Assembly (NCBI RefSeq): GCF_028769735.1
Contig: NC_088175.1
Coordinates: 1,426,001 to 1,490,000, forward strand
DNA: 64,000 bases
Direction: 5' to 3'
From: Zonotrichia leucophrys gambelii
Taxonomy: Eukaryota > Chordata > Aves > Passeriformes > Passerellidae
The notes below the pieces were generated by a model. It saw nothing but the letters and a program-made list of their open reading frames with translations, did no database searches and had not been told where the DNA came from. The position numbers were made by a program, and so were the translations under genes. Each line of letters begins with the position of its first letter. The first letter of the stretch is position 1. Positions 1-11,524 of the stretch are shown piece by piece.

Positions 1-106
1 CTGAACATCCAAACTTGGGAGCCATGGTCGCTTTCTCTTCATCCAAGTTGTTCTTCCACTGCCCTGCAATTCCTGTGCCTCTGGCTGCTCCATGTCCCAG
101 GAAAGG

Positions 107-821
107 TGTAGGACCATCACGGGTAGGACGGTCAGTTGGGATGGATGGACAGAGATGAGAGATCTCTGCAGCCAGGTCATGGAACTTGTGGTTTATTGCA
201 AAGGGCCTGGGTGCAGGGCCCTGCTTGGAGCTGCCAGCCACAGCTCAGAGCAGGCCCGAGAGAAGAGAAGGGGAGAGAGGATGAGAGGGTGAGAGAGTAT
301 AAAGGTAAAAGAGCCAAAGCATAAGAGAGTAAAAAGGAGTAGGAGAGAAGAAGCGGTAAGAGAGCAAAGTTCCTGTTACAATACAATAAATCTTCTTCTG
401 TGTTGAATATTCTGATTCTCACTAACTAATCTAGTACAATATGCAAATCCTATAGCATTTACATACAGCCTATAAGAATCATTACATTACCAGACTGTGT
501 TACATTTTAAACTCTAAAAACTCCTCTTTGGGCCCTTCTGCCAAGCTAGAAGGGTCTGCTCTGACCCTTAGACCTGTCTGCAAGCAGAGGGGGTTGTTTC
601 ATCAAGAAGGGGATTACCTTCAGTCAGCCACACCATTGTTTTCCCGTTGTTCAGTAATTAAGAGATCTCAAAGCTTGCCTTCATTTCAATCTCACTTATA
701 GTTTCTATATTCTCAAAATCTTTTGCTAGACAATCATGTTTATAAGGCTTTCCTGTTTCATCTTCCCCAAAAGAAAGGCAGAGAGACCCTATCCTTATCC
801 ATCCAGCACCCCCAACCCACA
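107..821 (-). mobile_element. ERV LTR-like block, minus orientation
   Basis: Read on the minus strand it starts TGTGGGTTGGGG and ends near TCCTACA, with a CAATAAACC poly(A) motif about 90 bp before the end. Its 5' part resembles the 5' part of the block at 61052-61742 (shared TAGCA-AAGATTTT and GCAAG-TTTGA-AT stretches). No clean TSD was found, so both ends are approximate. Confidence 0.5.
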
Positions 822-850
822 GTAGCCAAGTGTACAACCCACAGTAGCCA
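813..850. repeat. 16-bp direct repeat, two copies
   Basis: CAACCCACAGTAGCCA occurs at 813-828 and again at 835-850, a period of 22. It sits at the junction of the LTR-like block 107-821 and the TSD of the solo LTR at 856-1161. Confidence 0.8.
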
Positions 851-855
851 GTAAC

Positions 856-1161
856 AGACACAGACATGTTTTATGAAAAATCCTTTCCATAGGATTTTTT
901 CTCTGTGATTGGTCTCATGTGGTTGTTTCTAATTAATGGCCAATCACAGTCCAGCTGTCTGGACTGTCTCAGTCAGTCACAAGCCTTTGTTATAATTCCT
1001 TTTGTATTCTTAGCTGGCCTTCTGATGAAATCCTTTCTTCTATTCTTTTAATATAGTTTTAATCTAATATATAACATAAAATAATAAACCAGCTTTCTGA
1101 AACACAGAGTCAACATTCTTGTCTCTTCCCTGGTCCTGGGTCCCCTGCAAACACCACCACA
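856..1161 (+). mobile_element. Solo LTR, family A copy 1 (short form)
   Basis: Flanked by a perfect 6-bp TSD, AGTAAC (850-855 and 1162-1167). It aligns along its length with the LTRs at 44959-45325 and 52101-52504, but lacks about 70 bp after the GGATTTTT block. The starting TG has decayed to AG. An AATAAA (in ATAATAAACC) lies near the 3' end. A 6-bp TSD is typical of beta-like (ERVK/ERV2) elements. Confidence 0.88.
903..949. promoter_or_regulatory. Opposed CCAAT-box pair in LTR family A copy 1
   Basis: CTGTGATTGG (903-912) and its exact reverse complement CCAATCACAG (940-949). The same 10-bp pair is kept in the other two copies, which suggests it belongs to the LTR promoter. NF-Y binding is an inference from the core motif. 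Confidence 0.6.
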
Positions 1162-1167
1162 AGTAAC

Positions 1168-2978
1168 CAAACACAAGAGTTTAGTCAAGGGAATGTTGCC
1201 TTTTCTTTTGGATACACAAGGAACCCTCTGGCCACATCAGAGCACACTGAGATTCAAGAGTTCAGCAGTGCTGGAGAGCAGAGAGCTGCAGCAGGTCTGG
1301 GACCTGAGCAGAATTCAGGCTGCCTGGATGTCACTTGCAGGATCTGATCAAGGAGACAGAAGAAGTGTGCTCCCCATCCATCCTCACTGCTTTCAGGGTC
1401 AAGTGCTCTCTGTTGGGTCTGGGAAGGGTTTGTCTGAAGTCTCACTCAGTTTCTGCACATTTAGGGATGGACACATCATGAGGCAAAAAGATGAAGTATT
1501 CAGAAACTAATGTACCAAGCTGTAAGGAAGCATAGTAATGAAACTATTGTGGCCAAAGAGAGACAGCTGCAGCCAACAACTCCTTAGAAAGTGATGGTAA
1601 AGACAGAAAATTCCCTTTGTGTCTGGCTGAAAATGGGGATACTGTGGGCTGACCTCATCCTGCTGAGCTTTGCCAACCAACAGGGAGCAAGGAGTCAGGA
1701 AACCACTGATCTCCTGAGTCTGTTAGGCATCTCTTCTCTCTCATTGCTTCCACTCCCATTTCCCATGATTTCTGAAGGGCAGGATGCCTGACTTTAGTGT
1801 GTGGTGTCCACTGCCCTCCCTCTTCCCTCTTCTGATTCACTGCAGGATTTTACATTTGCTTTTTGCCTTTTAAGGTAGCTTGAGTTCCTCATGTGGGAGC
1901 AGCCCTATTCTCAGCATGAGACTTCCTTGGCTCAGAGGTTTTGTGGAAGGAAAGGAGCAGATTTTTGCCTGGTTTCTCACTACCTTTACTGCTCTTGCAC
2001 TGCAGATGTTGCAGCTCATGAAAGGCCTGAAGAAATGATCAATCAAGTGTTTTTTAGGGACAAATACATAGCCCACACCTGGTATTTTTGGGTACTAAAC
2101 AAGGTAAAGGAAATCTGAGAAGTATTTGGAGTCCAAGAAGAGGAGCACTGGAAAGGTGAGGAACAAAGTAGCTACAAAGCAGATTGAATCCAGAGGGACC
2201 AGGAAGAATGTGTAATCCTTTTACAAAATAGCAGGTCTGTTACTTTCATAATGCTTCACTTTAGAGTGGTATCCTGGCTTTCAAAAATCCTTTGTAAACT
2301 GAATCTGTGCAGATGTGTGCCCTGGGAAACCTCTCAGGAAAACAAATAGGTGGCTTTCTGCGCTTTCTGTCCTGTAAATACAGTCAGCCTGCATTTTCCT
2401 TCCGAAAATGATGCAGAGTTCAATAGTTCAAATGAATTAGAGTGGCACTCACATTATTTATTTCAGCCCTGTAAGATGAGCTTGACAAAAGGTATTAATT
2501 ACTGATATCTGTCTCCGTGTCAAACACATAATCAACACAGAAATCTGATTCTGACAAGTGAAAAGGGAAACCACTATTTGCAAATTCCTCTCAAAAGCTA
2601 CCTCTTTCAGGGGTGACTTCTGGAGGTCACCTTCAGCCTGTGCTTGTCACAGAGTGCAGGGATTTATGGCCCAAAATTCTTGATTATAAAGAGATTCTAG
2701 TAAAGCTGTACCTCAGCCCAGAACAATTTGTGAGAGCAGTGTCAGTCTGAGGATGGAAGGAGTCTTGGCTCACACAGAAGCATGGTGAGAGCCACAGGAC
2801 ATTTCAGGGAAGGACAAGGATGACAGACACCCCACTGCACTGTCAGGTGTGCAGAACATCACAGCACCCTCTGGTCCATCCATTCTTTCACAGAACCAAC
2901 ACATGACTCACTCCTTCACATGTGCAATGTGATGAATATTGTGCAGGTCACCTCTTGAGCTACAGAGATGGGGGAGCA
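1168..2978. other. Intergenic stretch, no gene seen
   Basis: Ordinary AT-leaning sequence. The open frames here (longest about 105 codons, 1193-1510) show no recognisable motif, splice context or codon pattern. No repeat was recognised. Confidence 0.6.
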
Positions 2979-2984
2979 CTTGAG

Positions 2985-3605
2985 TCTTGGGATCTTTTTA
3001 GGTTGCTGGGACCCCGAGAATGTTAAAAATCTCTTTTCCTTGCCTGGCGCTTGAAGAAGGAGTCAGAGCTGTTCATTTCTCAGTCTCAAGGTTGTTTATT
3101 GTTCCTTATCTATAAAATTGTTTCTCCTGTCCTGCCAAGGTCCATCCAGCAGGACAGTTCCAGGCACTCTGCCTGCCCCCAGGGCAGTGTTATGTCTTCA
3201 TTCTAAAAAATACATGTACAATGTTTACAATTACTTCCCGATACCAATCACCTATGTTAGACAGTGAGCTTCTACTCTAAACCAATCTAAAAGTGCCAAC
3301 ATCACAGCAGAAGATGGAGGCCAAGAAGAAAAAGGATGAAGGCTGGACACACCCAGTTCACTCCATCTTGCCCCCTGAACCCCCATTCTAAATACCCCAA
3401 AATCTACTTTTCCACCCCATGATAACTTCACCATTATTCTGCCTAAACTGTTGTGGCTTGCTGATCTTCATCTAAGGTTGGTAATTTGTTCCAGGGGTCA
3501 TAATCAAACCCACAGGTGTTTTGGGCTCTGTGCCAGGGTCTCTGAGCCCCTTGGCAGGGGTCCTGGCCATCCTGGACAGCCAGAGGGATGTTCTGGGTTC
3601 CCACA
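2985..3605 (-). mobile_element. Solo LTR (6-bp TSD)
   Basis: A perfect CTTGAG repeat flanks it (2979-2984 and 3606-3611). On the minus strand it starts TGTGGGAACCCAGAAC and carries CAATAAACAACC about 120 bp before its end. The terminal CA has decayed. It is unrelated by eye to family A. The CR1/ERV class call rests on TSD length and structure. Confidence 0.8.
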
Positions 3606-3611
3606 CTTGAG

Positions 3612-6353
3612 TTAGCTATTTATGTTAGTTTTTCTTTTTGAGCTCCCATGTCAATGTAGAGACAGCCAAGAGATCCTTTGACAAGCCCCATGTGAGGCAC
3701 CACCTCCAGCACCCTGCAGGTCTGTGCTGTGCCAGCCCAGGGTGATTAATGTGCCACATCCAATTCTGAAATTCCAGCAGAGGTTTTGCCCGCAGACGGG
3801 GAATTGTGTGGAGCAACACTCAGCTGAGCTTGTTCAATGCAGGGAGAACTCTGGGTGGCGTTTCCTGCTCTCCATCTCCAGTAATTGACTGTATTTGTTG
3901 ATATGAAGTTTTGGAAGGTTATAAGACGTTATAAGGTTAATGTCTGCAGCTGAGCTGCCATCTATCCTCAAGCCTAATGAGCTACCTGTGTGCCTTCCTG
4001 ATGCCTTTGGGTGGAAAGCCAGAGTACATCCAGTAAATAAATTGCTTTCCACCACTGCCTTCAAGTCTGCTTCCTTCAAATGAGCACAGACATGAAACAC
4101 AGCTGTGAACCTGTGCCACAGTCTTTCATTTCAATTTGTGATTTTAACCAAAGCAATAGTCTTCCCAAGGCTTGCTTCATCACAGTTCAAAGGTGCTCAA
4201 TAGAACATTAACTATTGCTGGTGCAGTTCCTCAGATTTTTGGCTGGCTGGGGGAGCTGCTTGTGGCTGCTTTGCATTCAGAGCTTGCTGTGTGCTGCTTG
4301 GGCTCATTCCACTTCCTCACAGATTCATATTTAAGTGTGGTCATCTCTCAGAAGGAAGGCTAAGTTAACTTGCTGAAAAAGCAAAGAGCTTTCTCTGCAC
4401 AGAGTGAAATTGCAAGTCTCTTCCAATCTCATTTTCGTGGCTGCTATACCACTGTGGACACCTGATTTATGATGCTGGCCTGATTTACAACTCTCCAAGA
4501 GCAGATTTAGCCCTAAGAGTTTTTTGAATTAATGCAAGTGGAAACATTGCTGGGAGGAGAAAAAATGGGAAGGAAAATGCACTGTAATGGCTGCTAATGA
4601 GAGGAATAATTATGGATAACTGGTGATCCAATACACAGCATCACTGAGCTGAAGCAGTGACATTTGGATTTATGTTCAGGTTGTTAGGGCACTGCAGCAC
4701 CTCTTATAGGGAAAGGCTGAGGGAGCTGAAAAACTCATCAGAAAAGTGCCAACCCCCTTCCTTTTGGGTTGCCAACCTGGAGGGAAGAAAGAGATGTTTG
4801 CTCCAGCAATACACTGCCTGGCTGACTCTTGCTTTTTATTTAATATTAAGATGGCGGTGCATTGTCACCTAACCCATGAAGTCTCAAGTTAAGTAATAAA
4901 TAAATTTTCACATCTACTTTTAACAAAAAATATCTGCAAATATGTTTTTCTATGGGAACAGATGGCTTGATAATTTCTGTGTCTGCAGAATGTCTTGTTC
5001 TGATAGGATATGGTCATTATCTCTGTTGGTTTTTGTTAAGCTTTTGCTTTCTGTCACTTTTCACCATTATCACATCTCGTGTTGCATTGGAAACCCAACT
5101 CCCTGTCTGCAACAAAGTGGCTTTACCAATTATTTTCATGATTTCTTAAAATACTTGCAGCTTTCATTCCAATTTGCAGTGAAATAGCAAAATTTCCTGG
5201 GCCTAGAAATCATCATAAGCTCTCATTTTAAAGCAATGGGCCAAGGGACACAGTTTAAAGCACAAGATAAATGACTTGCACGCACTGCCTGCACTGGAAG
5301 AAGATGGATTGTGTGTGTTTCCTTGTCTCATCTTTGTCTTGTAGACCATCTTGCTTGATGGACTGCCAAGCAAGGGCTGAAATGTGCTCTGACATCCTTC
5401 GGTGGTGCTGCTTTTCTCCGTCCTGACCAGTGGGATTTAACTCACAGTGTTTAGAACAGAACTGCACACTCCATTTGGTACAGCTTCAAGAGCACAGTAA
5501 TTACAGGAATAAATCACCAATATCTGCACAGTGTTTGTGGAAACTGAGGTTATAAAGCACCAGAGAACTGCAAACACTGGCAGCTAGAGAGGATGGTGCT
5601 GGAAGGCAGACTGTGACTAAAGGTACCTCCCTAAGCAAGAGAGTTAATTATGATAATTATACAGTTATTCTTTTAATTCTTTGGGGATCAGAACTTTGGA
5701 AATGAGTCTGAGCTGGGGTATAGGCAGAAAAATCTAGAAATTACCCCAAATAGAAAAACTGTGGTGTACAAAACACCACCTTTCAGAGATGAGAGTATGC
5801 AGAATACTTTTCTTAATTGTCTCAAACAAAATTATGTCTTGATCTCTGAAAATACTCCAGCTTATTGTTCCTGTAGAAAGTAAAGGAGGTTAAGATGTCC
5901 AAAAAGTGCCTATGTCTGCTATGTAAAGTTCATTTTTATGACCTTGGTCCTCTTGAAGGAGTCACAGCCAGCCCTAATTTACAGACAGATTCAATATACA
6001 ACAAATTTAGTTTGCTTGAAAATCTGCAAGCTTGGCTCTCTTGCTGACCACCCTCCCCTTGTCCAACCATGGCAATACTCAGGATTATATTATACTCAGT
6101 ATTAGAGAGCAACACATATTTATGGAAGGTGCCTCCCTCCAAGTTCTTCCACTCAGTATCACCAAAGAGCTCTCCAGAAACCTTCATGGTGTGTGTACAG
6201 AGACCCAGCTTTGGGGATTTTTTTCGCTTGTCATGCATTAAAAAAAGATAATCTCAGCTACTGAGTAGAGGTAAATTTGTTATGGACGTTTATGGACATT
6301 ACTTGTATGACCTTGAAGGTTTATGGAAAGGTTATAGAAAAATAGTTACCAAC
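3612..6353. other. Intergenic stretch, one small CR1 scrap
   Basis: No gene recognised. 4689-4727 resembles the internal CR1 piece GGCACTGCAGCACCTCTTAT. The remainder shows no repeat that I know. Confidence 0.55.
4689..4727 (+). mobile_element. CR1 LINE scrap
   Basis: GCACTGCAGCACCTCTTAT followed by GGCTGAGGGAGCTG matches the recalled CR1 consensus upstream of the 3' UTR. It is only about 40 bp long. Confidence 0.4.
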
Positions 6354-6488
6354 AATGGTTTAGGTTGAGAGGGACTTAAAATGTCATCCAATTCCACTCC
6401 CCTGTCTTAGAGGAGGAGATCTTCTACCAGACCAGGTTGCTCAAAGCCCCGTCTAACCTGGCCTGGAACACTCTCAGGGATGGAGAGT
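6354..6488 (-). mobile_element. CR1 LINE 3' end, minus orientation
   Basis: AATGGTTTAGGTTGAGAGGG, then ACCAGGTTGCTCAAAGCCCC and a diverged TGGCCTGGAACACT block: the reverse complement of the CR1 3' region. It abuts the LTR that starts at about 6493. Confidence 0.85.
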
Positions 6489-6492
6489 GCAA

Positions 6493-7146
6493 TGCAAGAT
6501 GTATTCCATTACCATCTATATGGCAGATTATCTTTTGTCAAGTGGGCAGTTTGCCTTATCTGTCTCTCTGAGTGATCACAATCACTCCTCCCTCGGGAGG
6601 GGACATCTGCTGATAACAGCTATTGAATGTCAGTGCATGGCTGATAAGAACTACAGCATCCCATTGGGAGATGTGAGCCCAGAGGGAGGAGCCAAGCATT
6701 CCTACCTGGATATAATCTGGAGATCCTGGAATAACTGCACAGCTTCTCCACTGGATTCCCCAGAGGAACAGTAGCTGCCTCTTCCACTGGATCTTCAGAG
6801 GATGACTATACCCTTTTCTACAGGATCCCTGCTCCAGCAGAACCACCCCTGACACTGCAGGAGGGCTGAACCACAATTCCAATGGGACTGCTGCCAACAC
6901 CCTGACCCACAGGGTGTCAGGTTGTGTTCTGACTCTGTCAGGGTTGTTCTAGTGTACTGCAATGTTTATTTTATCCTTTTAATTTTCTTCCCTATTTAAG
7001 AACTGTTATTTTCTGCTCCCATATTTTTGCCTAAGAGCCCCTTAATTTAAAATTTATAGCAATTTGGAGGGGTGGGGAGGGTTTACATTCTCCATTTCAG
7101 GAGAGGCTCCTGCCTTCCTTAGCAGACTCCTGTCTTTCCAAACCAA
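6493..7146 (+). mobile_element. ERV LTR, plus orientation
   Basis: It has the layout of a songbird LTR as I recall it: a 5' block with GGCAGATTATCTTTTGTC, a GATCACAATCACTCCTCCC segment, then GACCCACAGGGTGTCAGGTT, a decayed poly(A) motif (CTATTTAAGAACTG) and a 3' end near TTTCCAAACCAAGG. No TSD was found, so the 3' end may be truncated. Confidence 0.65.
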
Positions 7147-8529
7147 GGAAATGGGATTGGCTTTCTGGGCTGAAAATGCTCTTTGCCAGCTCCTGGGCAG
7201 CCTCTCACCCAGCCCAGCTCACAGCAGTATCTGCCACAGCTCATTCTGGTCCCAGCCAAGAGGGAAAGGGCAGAGCAGGAGGAGTGATAGCTGATAAGGC
7301 ACAGCAAATCATAAATGAGATACCTGCAGGGGCTTAGGCAGCCCTCAAGCATAAGGAGAGAATTTTTGCTGTTTTCAGCTGATTGCAGGGAATGAGGAGT
7401 GTCACTGGCCTGTTGGTACAGATTTAGGCTGACTTGCCAAGGAAAAGCTTGTTACCTGGGAGAAATTGTGTAACCTCCAAATAAAACACATCATAAATGA
7501 GAACAAGTGCCAAACATTTATATGACCAGGCTGGCTATTTTCTTTTAGTGATAAATACCAATGCTGAAAGGAAAACAAGAAGCAGAATCTAGTCTGTTCT
7601 CCAAAATTTAGGATAACAGAGTTTCCAAACTATTTAAATTTGGAACAACTCAAATACTAAAAAGACATCAAAACCAATATAAAATATTTTTAAAATATAG
7701 TTCAATATGGCTTATTCATTTTGCTTTGATTAAAGTAAGAACAAATTTCTCATGACATTTTCAAAACAAAATGGGACAACCTCAATAAGTCATTTACTTT
7801 TTTTTTCTATCTAATAATAGTTCGAAAACAGCACCCAGAGAAACATTTCACTTGCAGTGAAACTTGCAGGGAAAATTTCTTCTGGCTAAAATATTTTAAC
7901 CAGCTTTGGGATTGAAAAAATTCTGGGTTAGCATTTATTTTAGAGACAGATCTATTTTCATCCAAGACCACCTGGCTGGTGAACACCAGGAGATAAAACC
8001 AACATATACAAGTCTCAGGACAAAGGTTTCTGTCACAAATAAATCAATGTCCCAGCAGCACATAAATGGAAAGTGGAAAAAGAGAGACCTTAAGGCCCTG
8101 ATCATGTCACTTTATTAGGATTCAGGTCATGCTGATGTATGAAAAATGTTGTCAGGGAACAATAATTCACTTTCCTTTGGACTAGATAGATGAGGAAATA
8201 TGGAATCTTGTATTAGTTTTCAGAGTTGGCATTTCACATGCATGGGAAATGTGAAATTCTCAGTGCCAGTCAGGAATGAAGCTGTAGGGAAGAGAAAATC
8301 TAAGGCTTAGCCAAAACTTTTAAAGGGACTGGTGACACTGGATTGCTAATGGAATATTATCTGTGCAAGAGTAATCCAGAAACATCTGGCATCAGCAGTC
8401 TCTTTGATGCCTCTTCAGAACTGGGCATCCAAAAAGTGAGGAACACATCCCAGTTTAGTAAAACATTGTCTTAGTGATTAATTCTAAGCCATTTCTAGAG
8501 GAGAAAGTGGGCACCAATACCAAGGTGAG
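7147..8529. other. Intergenic stretch, nothing recognised
   Basis: AT-rich (notably 7620-7760) with no gene, splice signal or repeat that I can support. Confidence 0.6.
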
Positions 8530-8815
8530 GTTTGGCCTCTTCTGCCAGGCAACCACCAACAGGAGGAGAAGAAATGGCCTCATGCTGTGCCAGAGGAGGC
8601 TGAGCTTGGACATCAGGAAAAATTTATTCATGGAAAAGGTTGTTGAACATTGGAATGGGCTCTAGTGGAGTCACCACCCCTGGAGCTGTGCAAGAACCAG
8701 CTGGATGTGACACTTAGAGTCATGGTTTAATTGACAAGGTGGGGATCAGTCAAATGTTGGATTCAATGATCTTGGGAGGTCTTTTCCAGCTTCAATGATT
8801 TTATAATCCTGGGGT
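8530..8815 (+). mobile_element. CR1 LINE 3' end, plus orientation
   Basis: CCAGGCAACCACCAACAGG, CCTCATGCTGTGCCAGAGG, GGAAAAATTTATTCATGG, GGAGTCACCACCCCTGGAG and a terminal GATCTTGGGAGGTCTTTTCC block follow the CR1 3' UTR order. The reading frame at 8474-8665 is this repeat, not a gene. Confidence 0.9.
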
Positions 8816-9302
8816 TATCTGGACAAAAGAAATTGTGGATTTGTAAGTAATTTGGCAATGATCAGTACTGGTTTACAAGAACAAGTAAGCAAGATAAATA
8901 CGACCTTTTTATAGGACTTTTTTAGCACTTTGCTTTCCCTTTTTCCGACACCTTTTTCTAAGAACATTTAGTTACTGCCCAGAATTGGGCTTTAACAAGA
9001 TTATTAGCATGGTGTCAAGTGACATCAAGTGGTCATTTGAAGAAATCTTCCCATCAAAGCAGTGCCCTTGGGCTGCCCTGCAGGCCCCCAGAGGCTGAGA
9101 CTCACAGAGCTGTAGCAAAAGCTCAGCACTGACCCATGAAACTGAAATAAAAATGAACATTTATTAATGTGTCCATTCTGTACTTTGTGCAGTCCATCAA
9201 GGACCACCCCATGATTCCACTGAGCCAAATATTTCAGAAACAAATCCTTAAAACTACCTAGGATTTCTCTACTCCCTTGGACAGCTGTTGGCATCAGCCA
9301 AT

Positions 9303-9432
9303 AAATTCCTAAATATATTGAAAAAGATATTATCTTTTTATGCTATATTAATAAGTTGTGTTTAATATTAGGTTTATTAATTTTTATTATATTTAATAAA
9401 TTAATGTTTATTGTTATATTGTTCAATAAATC
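9303..9432. repeat. AT-rich low-complexity block
   Basis: Dominated by TTTAATATT, TTATTAAT and ATTTAATAAATT words with almost no G or C. It contains several overlapping small inverted repeats. Confidence 0.75.
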
Positions 9433-9586
9433 TCATACTGTAACTGTAACAAATCCATGGTCTTGACCATCAGTGTTTGTATCAGAAGCATCTGAGGACA
9501 TTTAGTAAAATGCAGGTGCGTTGTTCTGGGGGAATGGGTGAAAAAAACCAGGTTTGTTAGATGAGCAGCCTGCCCTAGGAGACTCT

Positions 9587-9663
9587 TCTTGAGCATGGCA
9601 GTGTGAGACTAGGTGGCTTCCAGGGATATTTCCAGCCTCATCCATTCCATAAGCTGTGATTCT
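9587..9663 (+). mobile_element. Old CR1 LINE tail
   Basis: GAGACTAGGTGGCTTCCAGG then ATTTCCAGCCTCATCCATTCC and GTGATTCTG match the last part of a CR1 3' end, with decay. Confidence 0.6.
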
Positions 9664-11484
9664 GTTTGGTTGCAACAATATTGAAATATTTGTTTTGAAA
9701 ACACTTATGTGTGTTGGTTTGCTGTTGTATTTTTCCCCCTCAGTATGTCCTTATGTGGTTTCAATCTGCTACAGTGCAATTTTTCCTAGTGTAAAAGCGC
9801 TTCCACAAAACTTTCACCTGCTGTAATTCCCAGAGTTGCTGTGTGAAAAGCTTCCACATCCATAATAAACTGCCCAGCTCTGGAGGCAGAGACACCAGCA
9901 CTTGAAACATTGCTGTCTACACCAGTTCTAGGTTCCTTCCAAGCCTGATGTATTCCTAACTGGACTCTGTGCATGTTTTTCATGGAAGCTTTGGACAAAA
10001 TATATGTTATAAGTTCATCTCAGTTACTCTCTATGGAGGTTGTTGCTGTCTCAAAGCCTCAGAATTCTGGTAACAATTAATTGCAGCAATTTTAAAATTT
10101 TTGTCTCTGTTTTTTGCAAGTACTTTAGATTTAATAAACCCAGTAACCAGGCTAATGTCATCTCATCCATTTCCCTGGTTTCCCCTGTGATTCTTTGGTG
10201 GGATTCTGCAGCTTCAGATCTTTTATTCAGCTGTTAAGTTTTATTCCTAAGTGTGTAACAGCACAGAAGTGAACAGCATCCTGAAAGTGCTGTTAAAAGT
10301 TGTGAATTGAAATCACTCATAGCATTTGTTGTATTTGTACTCCTGATTTGTTCATCATGTTCTTCCTCAGCTTTTCAACTAAGCCACATTGAAATCATTT
10401 GAGGTACAAATATTAGATATGAGACACCTCTCTCTCTTTCGAGATTTAAAAAAAAGCTAGCTTGAATAGGAAGTAGGAATAATGGCACATTCTGGCAGCC
10501 TTTCTTATGCCACAGCCTAATTTCTACCAAAGATTCCCTGTGCCACTGATAATATAAAATAAAAAGGTCAGAAGTTTCGTACACCTTTGGAAAGAAAAAC
10601 AGTGACAGGGTTTGGTGCTCTGTGGTGATGGGATAGCTTCGGATCCATCCATGAGAAATGTACTTCTGTGTTATTAGACAAGATCTTCCATGGGATCTTG
10701 CTTTCAGTCCCTGTGAGAGGGATCTGCAAGTGTGAGGGGCTGGAGAGAAGCTCTGGTGCTCATTCAGGACCCCAGGAGAGAGCCTGTCCCCATCACATCA
10801 AGGGATCTCCTGGATGCTCCCATCACCAGGTGATGGTTGAGTGCATCAAGACATGAAGAAACCTTCTTCTTCCTTTGTAGCATAAATAGCTGTGCCAGCT
10901 CTCCTGTCCCTTCTTGTTCCAAAAGGCTGAAACCCTGGAAAATGGAGTCACTTTATTTTTTAAACATCACCAGAAAAGATGCTGTAAGTTTGTTAGGTGT
11001 GAGCAGGCACTTCCAGACAGAGCCACTGCCCTCCTCCCTGATTTCTAGACTTTTACCAATCTTTGGTAGGAATGAGAGTCCAGTATTGGGAAGAGTAATT
11101 TTGCTTTTGGGAAGAAGAAGAAATGTCAGGAGGCAGCTGGAAGAGAATGATAGCACAGGGTTGCTGTTGGGCAGAATTCCTCTGACTATTAATTCGGAAC
11201 TTTGGGTCAGTTTTTGATTTGTCTCCTGCTCTGCTCACCTTCTCCCACAGCAATGAAGTAGCTGTAAATGGTACTGTAAAAGTAGCAGACTCACTTAGGA
11301 AAAGGTTCCCATTTATACCATGCAAATTCAGATTGAGGGAAGCTTTGGCTCAGTCCCTTTCTGTCATTTTTCAGGTATCAGTTCTTTTATTGCAAGTCAT
11401 CCCACTTCAGCTACTGAATCCAGATTTTACAGAGGTTCAGTAGTGCTTCCTGTCCCAGTGTAGTCACATTTCCACGTGTGATTA

Positions 11485-11524
11485 CATTTGTATCAGTCAT
11501 TGATAAAAATGACTGATACAAATG
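11485..11524. repeat. Perfect 17-bp inverted repeat, 6-nt loop
   Basis: Left arm CATTTGTATCAGTCATT (11485-11501), loop GATAAA, right arm AATGACTGATACAAATG (11508-11524). Pairing stops sharply on both sides. Too short for a typical pre-miRNA. Confidence 0.9.

Noticed and set aside
6556..6900. 114-codon minus frame
   Set aside because: It lies within the LTR 6493-7146.
8474..8665. 63-codon frame resembling a small protein
   Set aside because: The sequence is the CR1 3' end, which often leaves such frames.
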